A stretch of DNA of 64,000 bases from Roseovarius nitratireducens (GCF_002925845.1 NZ_PDNI01000058.1:322276-386275); one strand, 5' to 3'. Numbered from the stretch's first letter, positions 35,237 to 45,230 are shown. The notes: generated by a model from the sequence alone, not told the origin. Numbers and translations: made by a program.

Positions 35237-36451
35237 TCAGCCCCCGAGTGCTGCGTCGAGGTTCTCGTCGATCTTCTCCAGAAAGCCCATCGTGGTGCGC
35301 CAACCCTGGTCGGGGCCGACGAGGAGCGCGAGATCCTTGGTCATGTCGCCCGATTCGATGGTCTCGACCACCACCCGTTCCAGTGTCTCGGCGAAATGGG
35401 CAAGCGCGGCGTTGTCGTCGAGCTTGGCGCGGTGGCGCAGCCCGCCGGACCACGCGAAGATCGAGGCGGTGGAATTGGTCGAGGTCTGCTCGCCGCGCTG
35501 GTGCTGGCGGTAGTGGCGGGTGACGGTGCCGTGCGCTGCCTCTGCCTCCATGATCTTGCCGTCGGGGGTGAGCAGTTGGCTTGTCATCAGCCCCAGCGAG
35601 CCGAAGCCTTGCGCGACGGTGTCGGACTGAACGTCGCCGTCGTAGTTCTTGCACGCCCAGACGAAGCCGCCGTTCCATTTCATCGCGCAGGCCACCATGT
35701 CGTCGATCAGCCGGTGCTGGTACTCGATGCCCTTGGCTTCGAATTTCTCGGCGAATTCCTCGTCATAGACCTTCTGGAACAGCTCCATGAAGCGGCCGTC
35801 ATACTGCTTTAGGATGGTGTTCTTGGTGCTGAGATAGAGCGGCCAGCCCAAGTCCAGCGCGTAGTTCATCGAGGCGCGGGCGAAGTCGATGATCGAGGCG
35901 TCGAGATTGTACATGCCCATGTAGACGCCCGACGAGGGGGCGCGGAACACCTCTTCCTCGATCACGGTGCCGTCCTCGCCCACGAATTTCATGCTGAGCG
36001 TGCCGGGGCCGGGGAATTTCATGTCCGTGGCCTTGTACTGATCGCCAAAGGCATGGCGCCCGATGACGATGGGGCGCGTCCAGCCGGGCACGAGGCGGGG
36101 CACGTTGCGGCAGATGATCGGCGCGCGGAACACCACGCCGCCCAAGATGTTGCGGATGGTGCCGTTGGGGCTGCGCCACATCTTTTTCAGGCCGAATTCT
36201 TCGACCCGGCCCTCGTCAGGGGTGATGGTGGCGCATTTGACGGCGACGCCGACCTCCTTGGTCTTTTCCGCCGCGTCGATCGTGACCTGATCCTCGGTGC
36301 GGTCACGCTCTTCGATGCCGAGATCGTAGTAGAGCAGGTCCACGTCGAGATAGGGGAGGATGAGTTTCTGCTTGATGAAATCCCAGATGATGCGGGTCAT
36401 CTCGTCGCCGTCCATCTCGACGATGGGGTTCTCGACCTTGATCTTGGACAT
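35237..36451 (-). CDS. icd: NADP-dependent isocitrate dehydrogenase (eukaryotic-type, dimeric)
   Basis: A 404-residue enzyme oxidising isocitrate to 2-oxoglutarate. It begins [20 protein letters not shown], the start typical of subfamily II (mitochondrial-like) NADP-IDH, and includes [18 protein letters not shown] (isocitrate binding) and [16 protein letters not shown] near the NADP site. It differs completely from the 734-residue monomeric enzyme encoded 345 bp upstream on the same strand. Repeat A copy 2 separates them. Confidence 0.96.
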   Translation of the reverse strand: MSKIKVENPIVEMDGDEMTRIIWDFIKQKLILPYLDVDLLYYDLGIEERDRTEDQVTIDAAEKTKEVGVAVKCATITPDEGRVEEFGLKKMWRSPNGTIRNILGGVVFRAPIICRNVPRLVPGWTRPIVIGRHAFGDQYKATDMKFPGPGTLSMKFVGEDGTVIEEEVFRAPSSGVYMGMYNLDASIIDFARASMNYALDLGWPLYLSTKNTILKQYDGRFMELFQKVYDEEFAEKFEAKGIEYQHRLIDDMVACAMKWNGGFVWACKNYDGDVQSDTVAQGFGSLGLMTSQLLTPDGKIMEAEAAHGTVTRHYRQHQRGEQTSTNSTASIFAWSGGLRHRAKLDDNAALAHFAETLERVVVETIESGDMTKDLALLVGPDQGWRTTMGFLEKIDENLDAALGG

Positions 36452-36559
36452 TGGGCGCGCTCCGCGGTTGGGGTGGGGTTGGTCTGGCTATATCAGCGGT
36501 GGTGTGGTGCGGGAAGGGTTGGGGGGCGGCATTGGCCTGTAGCAGGTGTTGAGAAACAA

Positions 36560-36768
36560 GCGCTGAGCTGCGCGAGCGCCCGATCGCCGGGTGGGCGCAA
36601 AACGGGTTACGCTCTGCAATTTATGGTGAAAGATACCTCTTATATTTCCGCTGCTTGAACCATTGCAGAAGCGCCCGCCCGAGGGGGCGGTCGGGCGCTC
36701 GCGCGGCGGCGTGCAAGCACGCCTTGATTCCGCGCGGGGGCAAGATCGCAACGACCGCACAAGGCCAA
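36560..36768 (-). repeat. Intergenic structured repeat family A, copy 2
   Basis: The 345-bp gap between the two isocitrate dehydrogenase genes (36452-36796) is largely this element, in reverse orientation to copies 1 and 3. Inverted arms of 18 bp with one mismatch lie at 36571-36588 and 36686-36703. Reversed, it shows the same order of blocks: GCGTGCTTGCACGCCGCC, the left arm, GGGCGGGCGCT, an AT-rich core with CGGAAATATAA and CCATAAATTGCAGAGC, then the right arm. No coding content is seen. Confidence 0.85.
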
Positions 36769-36796
36769 AACCGATCACCTGTCCCCACCGCTCACC

Positions 36797-39001
36797 TCAC
36801 CCGATGATCGCGTTCAGCGTGGCGGAGGGCCGCATCACCGAGGCGAGTTTCCCGGCGTCGGGGTGGTAGTAGCCGCCGATATCCGCCGGTGCGCCCTGTG
36901 CCGCCGCCAGCTCGCCGGTGATCTGCGCCTCGGCCTCGGCCAGCGCGCGGGCCACCGGGGCGAATTCCTGCGCGAGGCTTGCGTCATCCGATTGTGCGGC
37001 GAGCGCCTCGGCCCAGTAGCGGGCGAACCAGTAGTGGCTGTCGCGGTTGTCGGGCTCGCCTACCTTGCGCGAGGGCGAGCGGTCGTGGTCGAGCACGCCT
37101 TGCGTCGCGGCCTCGACCGCCTCTCCGAGGATGCGGGCGCGGGCGTTGTCATGGGTCTGGGCGAGGAACTTGAGGCTCTCGGCCAGCGCGCAGAATTCGC
37201 CCAAGGAATCCCAGCGCAGGTGGTTCTCGGCCTGAAGCTGCTGGACATGCTTGGGGGCCGATCCGCCCGCGCCGGTCTCGAACAACCCGCCGCCCTGCAT
37301 CAGCTTGACGATCGACAGCATCTTGGCCGAGGTGGCCAGCTCGAGGATCGGGAAGAGATCGGTCAGGTAGTCGCGCAACACGTTGCCGGTGATGGCGATG
37401 GTGTTCTCGCCCTTGGTGATCGTGTCCAGCGATGCGCGGGTTGCTTCGCGCGGGGCCATGATCTCGAATTTGTCAGCGACGCCAGCGGCTTCGAGGATGG
37501 GTTTCACGTAAGAGATCAACTCGGCATCATGGGCGCGGGCCGCGTCCAGCCAGAAGATCGCGCGATAGCCCGTCTCCTTTTGCCGGGCGATGGCGAGGTT
37601 CACCCAATCCTCGATGGGGGCCTTGCGCGCCGAGGCCGAGCGCCAGATGTCGCCCGCTTCGACCTCGTGCTGATGCAGCACGGTGCCATCGTCGAGCACC
37701 ATTTTCACGGTGCCGCCCTCGGGTATCTCGAAGGTGGTGGGATGCGAGCCGTATTCCTCGGCCTTCTGCGCCATGAGGCCGATATTCTGCACCGTTCCGG
37801 CGGTGGCGGGGTTGAGCTTGCCGGTCTCCTTGAAGAAGCTGATCGCCTCGTCATAGACGGTGGCATAGCTGCTGTCGGGGATGACGCAGACGGCGTCATG
37901 TTCCTTGTTGTCCGGGCCCCAGCCCTTGCCACCGCCCCGGATGAGGGCGGGCATCGAGGCGTCGATGATGACATCCGAGGGGACGTGCAGGTTGGTGATG
38001 CCCTTGCCGGAATCGACCATGTACATCGCCGGGCGGTCGGCCATGCAGGCGTCGATGGCCTGGAGGATATCCTTGCGGTCCTTGACCCGCTCCAACAGGT
38101 CGCCGAGGCCCGCGTTGGGCGAGACGCCGAGCGATTTCATCTCGTCGCCATACTGCTCGAACACGGGCGCGAGGAACTGCCGCACCGCGTGGCCGAAGAT
38201 GATCGGGTCGGAGACCTTCATCATCGTGGCCTTCATGTGCAGGGAAAACAGGATGCCCTCGGATTTGGTCTTGTCGATCTCCTCGGCGAGGAAGGCGTCG
38301 AGGGCGCGCGCACTCATGTAGGTGGCATCGACCACGGTGCCCTCGGGGTAGCTCAGCGCGTCCTTGAGCACGGTTTCGCCGGTCGCCGTCTCCAGCACGA
38401 TCCGTGCGCCGGTCGCCTTGGGCAGGGTGGCAGAGCGCTCGTTGGAGAAGAAATCGCCCGCCGACATGGTGGCGACGCGGGTCTTGCTGTCGGGTGTCCA
38501 CTCGCCCATGCGGTGGGGATTGGCCTGCGCGTATTTCTTGACCGCGGGGGCGGCGCGGCGGTCGGAATTGCCCTCGCGCAGCACCGGGTTGACCGCCGAT
38601 CCCTTGAGCGCGTCATAGCGCGCGCGGACGGCTTTGTCGTCCTCGGTGGCCGGGTCGTAGGGGTAATCGGGCAGCGCGTAGCCCTGGCCCTGCAATTCGC
38701 GGATCGCCGCCACGAGCTGCGGCTCGGAGGCAGAGATGTTGGGCAGCTTGATGACGTTGGCGCCCGGCGTCTTGACGATCTCGCCAAGGGCCTTGAGGTG
38801 GTCGGGCTGGCGCTGATCCTCGGTCAGGTGGTCGGGAAAGGCGGCGAGGATGCGCCCGGCGAGCGAGATGTCGCGGGTCTCGACCGTGATGCCCGCGGCG
38901 GACGCGAAGTGGCGGATGATCGGCAGGAGCGAGGCCGAGGCGAGCTCGGGCGCTTCGTCCACCTTGGTGTAGATGATGTCGGGAATGTCGGTGTTGGCCA
39001 T
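36797..39001 (-). CDS. Monomeric NADP-dependent isocitrate dehydrogenase
   Basis: A 734-residue single-chain IDH (family of Azotobacter/Corynebacterium Icd), identified by [20 protein letters not shown] at the start, [33 protein letters not shown], and [10 protein letters not shown]-like region [15 protein letters not shown]. Length matches the monomeric type. It catalyses the same reaction as the neighbouring icd product but is structurally unrelated at sequence level. Genes of both types in tandem suggests differential regulation or isoenzyme use (inference). Confidence 0.96.
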   Translation of the reverse strand: MANTDIPDIIYTKVDEAPELASASLLPIIRHFASAAGITVETRDISLAGRILAAFPDHLTEDQRQPDHLKALGEIVKTPGANVIKLPNISASEPQLVAAIRELQGQGYALPDYPYDPATEDDKAVRARYDALKGSAVNPVLREGNSDRRAAPAVKKYAQANPHRMGEWTPDSKTRVATMSAGDFFSNERSATLPKATGARIVLETATGETVLKDALSYPEGTVVDATYMSARALDAFLAEEIDKTKSEGILFSLHMKATMMKVSDPIIFGHAVRQFLAPVFEQYGDEMKSLGVSPNAGLGDLLERVKDRKDILQAIDACMADRPAMYMVDSGKGITNLHVPSDVIIDASMPALIRGGGKGWGPDNKEHDAVCVIPDSSYATVYDEAISFFKETGKLNPATAGTVQNIGLMAQKAEEYGSHPTTFEIPEGGTVKMVLDDGTVLHQHEVEAGDIWRSASARKAPIEDWVNLAIARQKETGYRAIFWLDAARAHDAELISYVKPILEAAGVADKFEIMAPREATRASLDTITKGENTIAITGNVLRDYLTDLFPILELATSAKMLSIVKLMQGGGLFETGAGGSAPKHVQQLQAENHLRWDSLGEFCALAESLKFLAQTHDNARARILGEAVEAATQGVLDHDRSPSRKVGEPDNRDSHYWFARYWAEALAAQSDDASLAQEFAPVARALAEAEAQITGELAAAQGAPADIGGYYHPDAGKLASVMRPSATLNAIIG

Positions 39002-39443
39002 CTCTGGGCTCCTCCTTGCGATCCGGTGCGGTCCGGACGACTCGTCCGCTTGGGCGCCTCATAGCGGAAAAGCGCGGCGTGGGAAAGATAGTATGCGACG
39101 GTATACATAAAGAAATGAGCAAAACGGGTTCCGGCTCCGCCGTGAGACACACGATATGCGCTGTCGGGTGCGGTGCGGTGGTGGGGTTTGGCCTGGAGTG
39201 GGCGTTGCCGTGAGCCGCGCCATCGACAGGCCGCGGGCTGGTGATCCGACGGATTTTCAGGGCGCTTTATGCCTGCCGAATCCGAAAAACCTGTAATCGG
39301 TGCGCGAGCTTAGACAAATCGCCAGTCCGGGGGGCGGCATGGAGATGGCGCGGCGGGCTTCGCCCTCGATTCCGCGCCGGGGCCAATAACCAAATGGCAG
39401 GAATAGGCCATTCGCAACGCCCGCCCGGCCGCCAAACCCACCC
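39002..39443. other. 442-bp intergenic region between monomeric IDH and MFS gene
   Basis: This should contain the promoter of the monomeric IDH gene (reading left), near the AT-rich stretch 39088-39118 with GTATGCGACGGTATAC. A weak hairpin AATGGC/GCCATT (39393-39398 and 39407-39412) lies 30 bp past the MFS stop. The remainder resembles none of the repeat families found here. Apart from one doubtful 32-residue frame at 39115, I see no gene. Confidence 0.4.
39115..39213 (+). CDS. Possible very small membrane protein, 32 aa
   Basis: MSKTGSGSAVRHTICAVGCG continues with a hydrophobic stretch AVVGFGLEWALP. It has a plausible hydrophobic helix, but the upstream region (ATACATAAAGAA) offers only a weak ribosome binding site. 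It is included only because it is the one reading frame in this gap with protein-like composition. It may be spurious. Confidence 0.22.
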   Translation: MSKTGSGSAVRHTICAVGCGAVVGFGLEWALP

Positions 39444-40670
39444 TCAAACCGTCTCCGCCGCCGTGCCGCGCAGCCCGTGCAGCAGCGCCAGCCCCGCCAG
39501 CACCGCCGCCAGCACGCCCAGATGCGCGGGCATCGGCGTGCCGTCGAATTGCTGGCCGATGGGGATGGCGAGCGCCACGCTGCCCAGCGTGGCGACCGCG
39601 CCGGTGACGCTTGCCGCCATGCCCGCGACACTTCCCATCGGTGCCATCGCCAGCGCATTGAGATTGCCCAGGGTGAAGCCCGCCTGCATGAAAACCCCCG
39701 TCTGCCAGACGAGGAACACGGCGAATTGCGGTCCCGGCGGCAGCCCCGTGACCCATGCGAGGATCGCCAGAGAGGTGAGCGCCACCTGCACCGTGAGCGC
39801 CGCGCGCACCATCCGCACCATGCCGAAGCGGACCACCAGCCGCGCGTTCACCAGGCTGCTGCTGCCCGCCACCAGCGCCATGCCGAAGAACCAGAAGGGA
39901 AATTCCACGCCGCGCCCGAAGGTCGCATCAAACGTCGGCTGCACCACGCTGAGCGAGGTGAAGAGCGTGGTCATCGCCAGCATCTGCACCGCGATGGCGC
40001 GGCGGGTGACGGGGTGGGCCACCACCGCGCGCAGGGCGCGCACGAGCGGGCGCAGACGGAACGGGCTGCGGCGTGCGGGGGGCAGCGGCTCTGGCAGGCG
40101 CAGCATCATCCATGTCGAGAGGATGAGCGCGAAGAGGATGAAGGCCGCGAACACCGCCCGCCACCCCGCCAGCGCGATCAGCCCCGCGCCGATGAGCGGG
40201 GCCATCGCCGGGGTGAGCGCGAACACCATCATCACGAAGGACATGAGCCGCGCCATGTCGCGCCCCGAGGCGACATCGCGGATGATCGCCAGCGCCACGA
40301 TGCGGAACGCCGCCGCGCCCAAGCCCTGAACCGCCCGCGCCGCGAGCAACGTGTCGAGCGATTGCGCCATGATCGCCAGCGCCGCGCCGCCGATGTAGAT
40401 CACGGCCCCGCCGAGGATCACCGGGCGGCGGCCATAGCTGTCCGAGAGCGGCCCGGCGATCAGCGTGCCCAGCCCCAGCCCGGCCAGAAAGGCGGTGACG
40501 ACAAGCTGCGCGCGGTTTGGTGCGGCGGGGCTGAGATCGGTGGCGATGGCCGACAGACCGGGAAGCATCGCGTCGATCGAGAACGCCACCGAGGCGGCCA
40601 TCATCGCCATCAGTGCGATGAATTCCGCGCGCGGCGGCATGGGGCGCGCGGGGGGCTGCGGCGCGGTCAT
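39444..40670 (-). CDS. MFS drug-resistance transporter (Bcr/CflA type)
   Basis: A 408-residue major facilitator with twelve predicted helices. The Bcr/CflA signature is visible: SIDAMLPGLSAIATDL in TM1, the motif A loop GPLSDSYGRRPVILGG, and AAFRIVALAIIRDVASGRDMARLMS. Such proteins export drugs, dipeptides or sulfonamide-like compounds by proton antiport. ATG 40670 overlaps the stop of the upstream K+ channel gene (ATGA), so the start is well supported. Confidence 0.9.
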   Translation of the reverse strand: MTAPQPPARPMPPRAEFIALMAMMAASVAFSIDAMLPGLSAIATDLSPAAPNRAQLVVTAFLAGLGLGTLIAGPLSDSYGRRPVILGGAVIYIGGAALAIMAQSLDTLLAARAVQGLGAAAFRIVALAIIRDVASGRDMARLMSFVMMVFALTPAMAPLIGAGLIALAGWRAVFAAFILFALILSTWMMLRLPEPLPPARRSPFRLRPLVRALRAVVAHPVTRRAIAVQMLAMTTLFTSLSVVQPTFDATFGRGVEFPFWFFGMALVAGSSSLVNARLVVRFGMVRMVRAALTVQVALTSLAILAWVTGLPPGPQFAVFLVWQTGVFMQAGFTLGNLNALAMAPMGSVAGMAASVTGAVATLGSVALAIPIGQQFDGTPMPAHLGVLAAVLAGLALLHGLRGTAAETV

Positions 40671-40984
40671 TTCTTCTTGCTGCGCTGGGCGGCGAGGCTG
40701 TGGCGGGATTCGGCCTCGCTGTCGCGGCGGTGGCGGGCAATGGCGTGAAAGCCGAAGCGCTGGATCGCCGCGGCGAAGATACCGAGACCGGCGATGATGA
40801 ACACGGTGGTGCCGATCTTGCCCGCGACCGTGGTCGGCACGAGGTTGCCATAGCCCACGGTCGAGAGCGTGACCACGGTGAAGAAATAGCTGTCGAGCCA
40901 GCTCCACCCCTCGACGAGGCGGAAGAACACCGTGCCGCCGACGATCACGGCGGCGAGCAGGGCGAGAAGCGTGCGCGCGCGCAT
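40667..40984 (-). CDS. Two-TM potassium channel-like protein, 105 aa
   Basis: A minimal ion channel: TM1 (LLALLAAVIVGGTVFFRL), pore helix WLDSYFFTVVTLS, selectivity filter TVGYGNLVP, TM2 (IGTTVFIIAGLGIFAAAIQRF) and a short basic tail. This is the KcsA/Ion_trans_2 layout with no RCK or cyclic-nucleotide domain. It likely forms a tetrameric K+ channel in the inner membrane. The gene is coupled to the MFS gene (ATGA) and follows the FrnE-like gene by 5 bp, forming a four-gene run with unclear common purpose. Confidence 0.85.
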   Translation of the reverse strand: MRARTLLALLAAVIVGGTVFFRLVEGWSWLDSYFFTVVTLSTVGYGNLVPTTVAGKIGTTVFIIAGLGIFAAAIQRFGFHAIARHRRDSEAESRHSLAAQRSKKK

Positions 40985-40989
40985 CGCTC

Positions 40990-41637
40990 TCAGCCCGCGC
41001 CGTTCACGGCCTGCCGGGCGATGTCGTCGATCACCTGCAGCCACACCTCGGGCGGCTGGCAGCCGGGCACCGCGTGCTGGCCCGCCACGATGAAGGTGGG
41101 CACGCCGGTCACACCCATCTGGCGGAACTGCGCATCGCGGGTGGCGACCTCCTCGCGGTCGGCATCCGAGGCCAGAAGCCGCGCGACAAGGGCCGCGTCG
41201 AGCCCCAGCCCGTCGGCCAGATCGGCCAGCACCTCGTGGTCGGAAATGTCGCGCCCCTCGTGGAAATAGGCGCGGAACAGCGCCATCGCCATCGGCGTCT
41301 GGCATTTCTCGACCTCGGACCAGTGCAGCAGGCGGTGCGCGTCGATCGTGTTGGGCGTGCGCGGGATGGACGCAAAATCGATGTCGAGCCCCGCCGCCTC
41401 GGCGCGTTCGAGTACCGGCGCGTAGGCCCGCGCCGCGCCCTCGCGCCCGCCGAACTTGGCCTCCAGGTATTCGCGCCGGTCCATGCCCTCGGGGGGCATG
41501 TCGGGGTTGAGCTGGAACGGTTGCCAGTGGATCTCGAACGGGTGATCGGGGCGCTGCGCGAGCGCCTGGTCGAGCAGGGTCTTGCCGATGTAGCACCAGG
41601 GGCAGATCGGGTCGGAGATGATGTCAAGCCGGACCAT
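40990..41637 (-). CDS. FrnE-like DsbA family oxidoreductase
   Basis: A 215-residue cytoplasmic thioredoxin-fold protein beginning MVRLDIISDPICPWCYIGKT; the CPWC motif at residues 12-15 and the cis-Pro GVTGVPTF near the C-terminus mark the FrnE/DsbA subfamily, close to 2-hydroxychromene-2-carboxylate isomerase folds. FrnE proteins act as cytosolic disulfide enzymes or in polyketide pathways. It overlaps the acyl-CoA ligase gene by 14 bp, with GAGG before the ATG. Confidence 0.88.
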   Translation of the reverse strand: MVRLDIISDPICPWCYIGKTLLDQALAQRPDHPFEIHWQPFQLNPDMPPEGMDRREYLEAKFGGREGAARAYAPVLERAEAAGLDIDFASIPRTPNTIDAHRLLHWSEVEKCQTPMAMALFRAYFHEGRDISDHEVLADLADGLGLDAALVARLLASDADREEVATRDAQFRQMGVTGVPTFIVAGQHAVPGCQPPEVWLQVIDDIARQAVNGAG

Positions 41638-43168
41638 TGAGGGCCTCGTATATCGGCCGCAATGCGCGGCGCAGGAGTTTTCCGTTGGCACCCGTGGGCA
41701 GGCTTTCGACGTGAAAGAAGCCGCGCGGGCATTTGTAGGCCGCGAGCCGGGCGCGGCAATGGGCGTCTAGCTCCGCAGGGTCGAGCGGTTCGGGGCCAGT
41801 ATAGAAGGCCATGACGAGGCGTGCATCCTCTTTCACCTCGATATCGGTGACGGCGGCCTCATGGATGCCGGGATGGAGGCCGAGTGCGGCCTCCACCTCG
41901 ATGGGCGAGACGCGGTAGCCGCCCGCGTTCATCATGTCGTCGGCGCGGCCCATGTAGGCGATGGCGCCGTCCTCGTCCATCGTGCCGCGATCGCCGGTGA
42001 GGAACCACTCGCCCGCGAATTTCTCTGCCGTCGCCTGCGCCGCGCCCATGTAGCCCAGCATCAGGCCGGGATCGTCGCGGCGGATGGCGATGGTGCCCTC
42101 CTCGCCATGCGCCACCGGCGTTCCGTCCGCGTCGACGATGGCAACGCGACGGCCCCGCTGCGGGCGGCCCAGCGTGCCGGGCGGCGCCGGGCGGTCGGGG
42201 CTGGCAGAGATGAAGGTGGAGCATTCCGACATGCCGTAGGCCTCGTGGATCGTGGTGCCGGTGGCCTCGTGCCAACGGGTGCGGATCGCGTCCGACAGCT
42301 TCTCGCCCGCGGCGAGCCCGTGGCGCAGGCGCGGCAGGGGCGGCAGCGACGACCGGCCCGTGTCGGTGGCCAGCATCTTGCGATAGACGCCGGGTGCGGC
42401 GGCGAAAAGCGTGGCGTCGTGGCGCTTGAGCAGCAGCGGCAATTGCGCGGGTGTCACCCCGGCGGCGGGGATAAGCGCGGTCGCGCCCGCGCGCCACGGA
42501 TCGAGCAGCCCGGTACCGAGGGTAAAGGTCCAGTTGAACGCACCCGCGTGGCACAGCCGGTCGCCCTCGGCCAGGCCATACCAGCCCGCGTGCATCATCT
42601 CGCGCGCGACGATGGCGCGGTGCGCGTGCATCACCGCGCGCGGGATGCCGGAGGTGCCCGAGGTGTAGATGACATAGGCGAGCCGGTCGGGATCGCCCAT
42701 GTGCCAATCGGCGGGGGGCAGCTCGCGCATGGCATGCAGGGCCGCCTCGTCCAGCACCGGCAGGCCGGTGTCGTCGGGGCAGGGGATGCCGCCGCCCCGC
42801 AGGATCAGGCGCGGTTCGGTCGTGGCGATCACGCCCGCAACCTCTGACTCGGTGAGCTGGCTGGAGGTGGGCACCGGCACCAGCCCGGCGGCGATCGCGC
42901 CGAGATAGGCGAGCGGGAATTCCACGGTATTGCCCAGCCGCATCAGCACACGGTCGCCGGGGGCGAGCCCCTGCGCCAGAAGCCCCGTCGCGGTGCCGCG
43001 CACCGCTCCTTCGAGCCGCGCATAGCTCCACCTCTCGGCGCCCGACAGCCCGATCACGGCCAGCGCCACCTTGTCCGGTCGCCGCGCGGCGGCGGCCAGC
43101 ACGAGCGCGGCAAGGTTGAAGGGCGCGGGGCAGGGCGGCGGCGGCCCCTCGTCGAAGATCGCGGTCAT
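41624..43168 (-). CDS. AMP-dependent acyl/aryl-CoA ligase
   Basis: A 514-residue ANL-superfamily synthetase. The ATP-binding P-loop-like motif is YVIYTSGTSGIPRAVMH, the second motif IHEAYGMSECSTF, then LTGDRGTMDEDG, and the catalytic lysine region SLPTGANGKLLRRAL. Best resemblance is to benzoate-CoA ligase/medium-chain acyl-CoA synthetases. The substrate is not determined. It heads the run with FrnE-like protein, K+ channel and MFS transporter, which could point to handling of an aromatic or organic acid (inference). Confidence 0.88.
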   Translation of the reverse strand: MTAIFDEGPPPPCPAPFNLAALVLAAAARRPDKVALAVIGLSGAERWSYARLEGAVRGTATGLLAQGLAPGDRVLMRLGNTVEFPLAYLGAIAAGLVPVPTSSQLTESEVAGVIATTEPRLILRGGGIPCPDDTGLPVLDEAALHAMRELPPADWHMGDPDRLAYVIYTSGTSGIPRAVMHAHRAIVAREMMHAGWYGLAEGDRLCHAGAFNWTFTLGTGLLDPWRAGATALIPAAGVTPAQLPLLLKRHDATLFAAAPGVYRKMLATDTGRSSLPPLPRLRHGLAAGEKLSDAIRTRWHEATGTTIHEAYGMSECSTFISASPDRPAPPGTLGRPQRGRRVAIVDADGTPVAHGEEGTIAIRRDDPGLMLGYMGAAQATAEKFAGEWFLTGDRGTMDEDGAIAYMGRADDMMNAGGYRVSPIEVEAALGLHPGIHEAAVTDIEVKEDARLVMAFYTGPEPLDPAELDAHCRARLAAYKCPRGFFHVESLPTGANGKLLRRALRPIYEALNGPA

Positions 43169-43436
43169 GGGCGGGGCTTAGGCGGGTCGCGCGGCGGATG
43201 CAAGGGGGGCGCGGCTGGCATTTTTTTGCCGGGCAGTGGGGCAGGCATTCGGCACCGGAAAAAACGCCTGAGATCAATCCACTACCAGAATGTATTGGGC
43301 GCGCGAGGCTGCATGGGCGAGGTATTGCGGAATGCAACGCAGAAGAACACCAGCAGAATTTACGATTTGTTAAAGTTGTAAAATTAGAAGCAATCAAAGG
43401 TTGTCTGACGTCAACTAGAATCCCGTTAAGAGTGAT

Positions 43437-44117
43437 GTGCCGGTGCGGCTTTCGGGGGGTATTCGGTTGAAGTACAAGGCTTTTGATTCGCATCTGGCAG
43501 AGCATGTCCCGTCACCGCGTCCTCGGGACAGGGCATATCGACGGTGGATGAAGCCGGTTCTGGACGTCGCGGTCAGTCTTCTGCTCTTGCCGGTGGTGGC
43601 GATCGTGGCCGTGCTGCTGGTGCTGGTCAACCCGGTCTTCAACCGTGGTCCGGTCTTTTACATCCAGCCCCGCATGGGCCGCGCCTGCCGCGCGTTCGGG
43701 GCCATCAAGTTCCGCACCATGCGGCCCGTGGCGCGGGTGACGCGCCGCGCCGACGACCCGCTGGAGCAGGAGCGGATCACGCCGCTGGGCCGGTTCCTGA
43801 GGCGCAGCCGGATCGACGAGTTGCCGCAGGTCGTCAACGTGCTGCGCGGCGAGATGAGCCTGATCGGCCCACGGCCCGACTATTTCCACCACGCGCGTCG
43901 CTACGTGCGCAGCATACCGGGCTATCGCCGCCGCCACGACGTGCGCCCCGGGATCAGCGGGCTGGCGCAGACCGACCTTGGCTATGTCGACTGCATCGAG
44001 GGAACGCGGCAGAAGGTGGCGCTCGATCTGCGCTATGTCGCGGAGATGAGCCTGCGGCTCGACCTCTATCTTTTCTGGCGCACGCTGGTCACGGTGGTCT
44101 GCCGCAAGGGCTGCTGA
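43437..44117 (+). CDS. Undecaprenyl-phosphate sugar transferase (ExoY/WcaJ family)
   Basis: A 226-residue initiating glycosyltransferase with one N-terminal hydrophobic helix (KPVLDVAVSLLLLPVVAIVAVLLVLVNP), the IKFRTM motif and the catalytic-region block LRRSRIDELPQVVNVLRGEMSLIGPRPDY. It attaches the first sugar phosphate to undecaprenyl phosphate for exopolysaccharide or capsule. GTG 43437 (after AAGAG) or TTG 43467 are both possible. The 268-bp gap on its left (43169-43436) is unusually AT-rich near the gene, a likely promoter and H-NS-type target, and shows no other feature. Confidence 0.9.
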   Translation: MPVRLSGGIRLKYKAFDSHLAEHVPSPRPRDRAYRRWMKPVLDVAVSLLLLPVVAIVAVLLVLVNPVFNRGPVFYIQPRMGRACRAFGAIKFRTMRPVARVTRRADDPLEQERITPLGRFLRRSRIDELPQVVNVLRGEMSLIGPRPDYFHHARRYVRSIPGYRRRHDVRPGISGLAQTDLGYVDCIEGTRQKVALDLRYVAEMSLRLDLYLFWRTLVTVVCRKGC

Positions 44118-44202
44118 GGCGCCGGTGCCCGGTGCAGGCGGGCTTGTCCCCGGCGCGGCCTGCCGCTATGGCAAAAGGTGCACCGGCTAAGAGGGCAGGC
44201 AG

Positions 44203-45207
44203 ATGGGCGCATCCGATGGTCCCCGATCCGACATGACGCCAGAGCGGGCGACGGAGCGCGATCGCCTGCGTGCCGTGGCCGCCCGGGTATTGCGCATGGA
44301 GGCGGCAGCGCTTGCCGCGATGGCCGAAGACCCGCCAGAGGGCTTTGCCCGCGCGGTGCGGCTGGTGCTGGATGCACCGGGGCGGGTGGTGGTTTCCGGC
44401 ATGGGCAAATCCGGCCACGTGGCGCGCAAGATCGCGGCGACGCTGGCCTCGACCGGCACGCCCGCGCTGTTCCTGCACCCCGCCGAGGCGAGCCACGGTG
44501 ACCTGGGCATGGTGGCCGGCGGCGATGTCTGCATCCTCTTGTCGAATTCCGGCGAGACACGGGAATTGTCGGACCTCGTGCAGTACACCCGCCGCTTCGG
44601 CATCCCGGTGATCGCGGTCACGCGGGTGGCGGACAGCACGCTGGCGCGGCAGGCGGAGGTGGCGCTGATCCTGCCCGACGCGCCCGAGGCCTGCACCATC
44701 GGCATGGCGCCCACCACCTCGACCACCTGCGCGCTGGCGCTGGGCGACGCGCTCGCCGTGGCGCTGATGGAGGCGCGCGGCTTCTCGGCGGAGGCGTTCC
44801 ACGTGTTTCACCCCGGCGGCAAGCTGGGGGCGCAGTTCCTGCGGGTGTCGGACGTGATGCATGTTGGCGATGCGCTGCCGGTCGTCGCCCCCGACACAGG
44901 CATGGGCGAGACGCTGGTGGAGATGAGCGCAAAGGGATTCGGCGTGGCAGCGGTGGTCGAGGAGGGCCGCCTGCGCGGGGTCATCACCGATGGCGATCTG
45001 CGGCGCAACCTCGACGGGCTGATGGGGCGGACAGCCGGCGCCGTGGCGACCCCCGATCCGCGCATCGCGACACCCGAGATGCTGCTCTCAGAGGCGCTCG
45101 GCCTGATGAACCGTCACAAGATCGGCGCGCTTCTGGTGGTCGGAGAAGAGGGACGGCTGCGCGGTCTCTTGCACATCCATGATTGCCTGCGGGCAGGGGT
45201 GGCCTGA
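44203..45207 (+). CDS. kdsD: D-arabinose 5-phosphate isomerase (KdsD/KpsF)
   Basis: A 334-residue protein with an N-terminal SIS domain (VVVSGMGKSGHVARKIAATLASTGTPA; SNSGETRELSDLV) and two C-terminal CBS domains (VSDVMHVGDALPVV; LLSEALGLMNRHKIGALLVV). It makes arabinose-5-phosphate for KDO, needed for lipopolysaccharide inner core or capsule. The conserved catalytic His lies in LHPAEASHGDLGM. Position behind a sugar transferase leaves open whether it is the LPS (KdsD) or a capsule-dedicated (KpsF) copy. Confidence 0.92.
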   Translation: MGASDGPRSDMTPERATERDRLRAVAARVLRMEAAALAAMAEDPPEGFARAVRLVLDAPGRVVVSGMGKSGHVARKIAATLASTGTPALFLHPAEASHGDLGMVAGGDVCILLSNSGETRELSDLVQYTRRFGIPVIAVTRVADSTLARQAEVALILPDAPEACTIGMAPTTSTTCALALGDALAVALMEARGFSAEAFHVFHPGGKLGAQFLRVSDVMHVGDALPVVAPDTGMGETLVEMSAKGFGVAAVVEEGRLRGVITDGDLRRNLDGLMGRTAGAVATPDPRIATPEMLLSEALGLMNRHKIGALLVVGEEGRLRGLLHIHDCLRAGVA

Positions 45208-45230
45208 GGCGGGTTTGCCGCAGGCGGTAT

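Noticed and set aside
36863-39064. 733-codon plus-strand open frame opposite the monomeric isocitrate dehydrogenase
   Set aside because: It is the antisense shadow of a well-conserved gene in high-GC DNA; its composition (His/Arg/Gly/Asp-rich) has no domain character.
39016-39213. 65-codon plus-strand frame upstream of the monomeric IDH
   Set aside because: Its first half overlaps the IDH 5' region without coding character; only the last 32 codons were kept, at low confidence.
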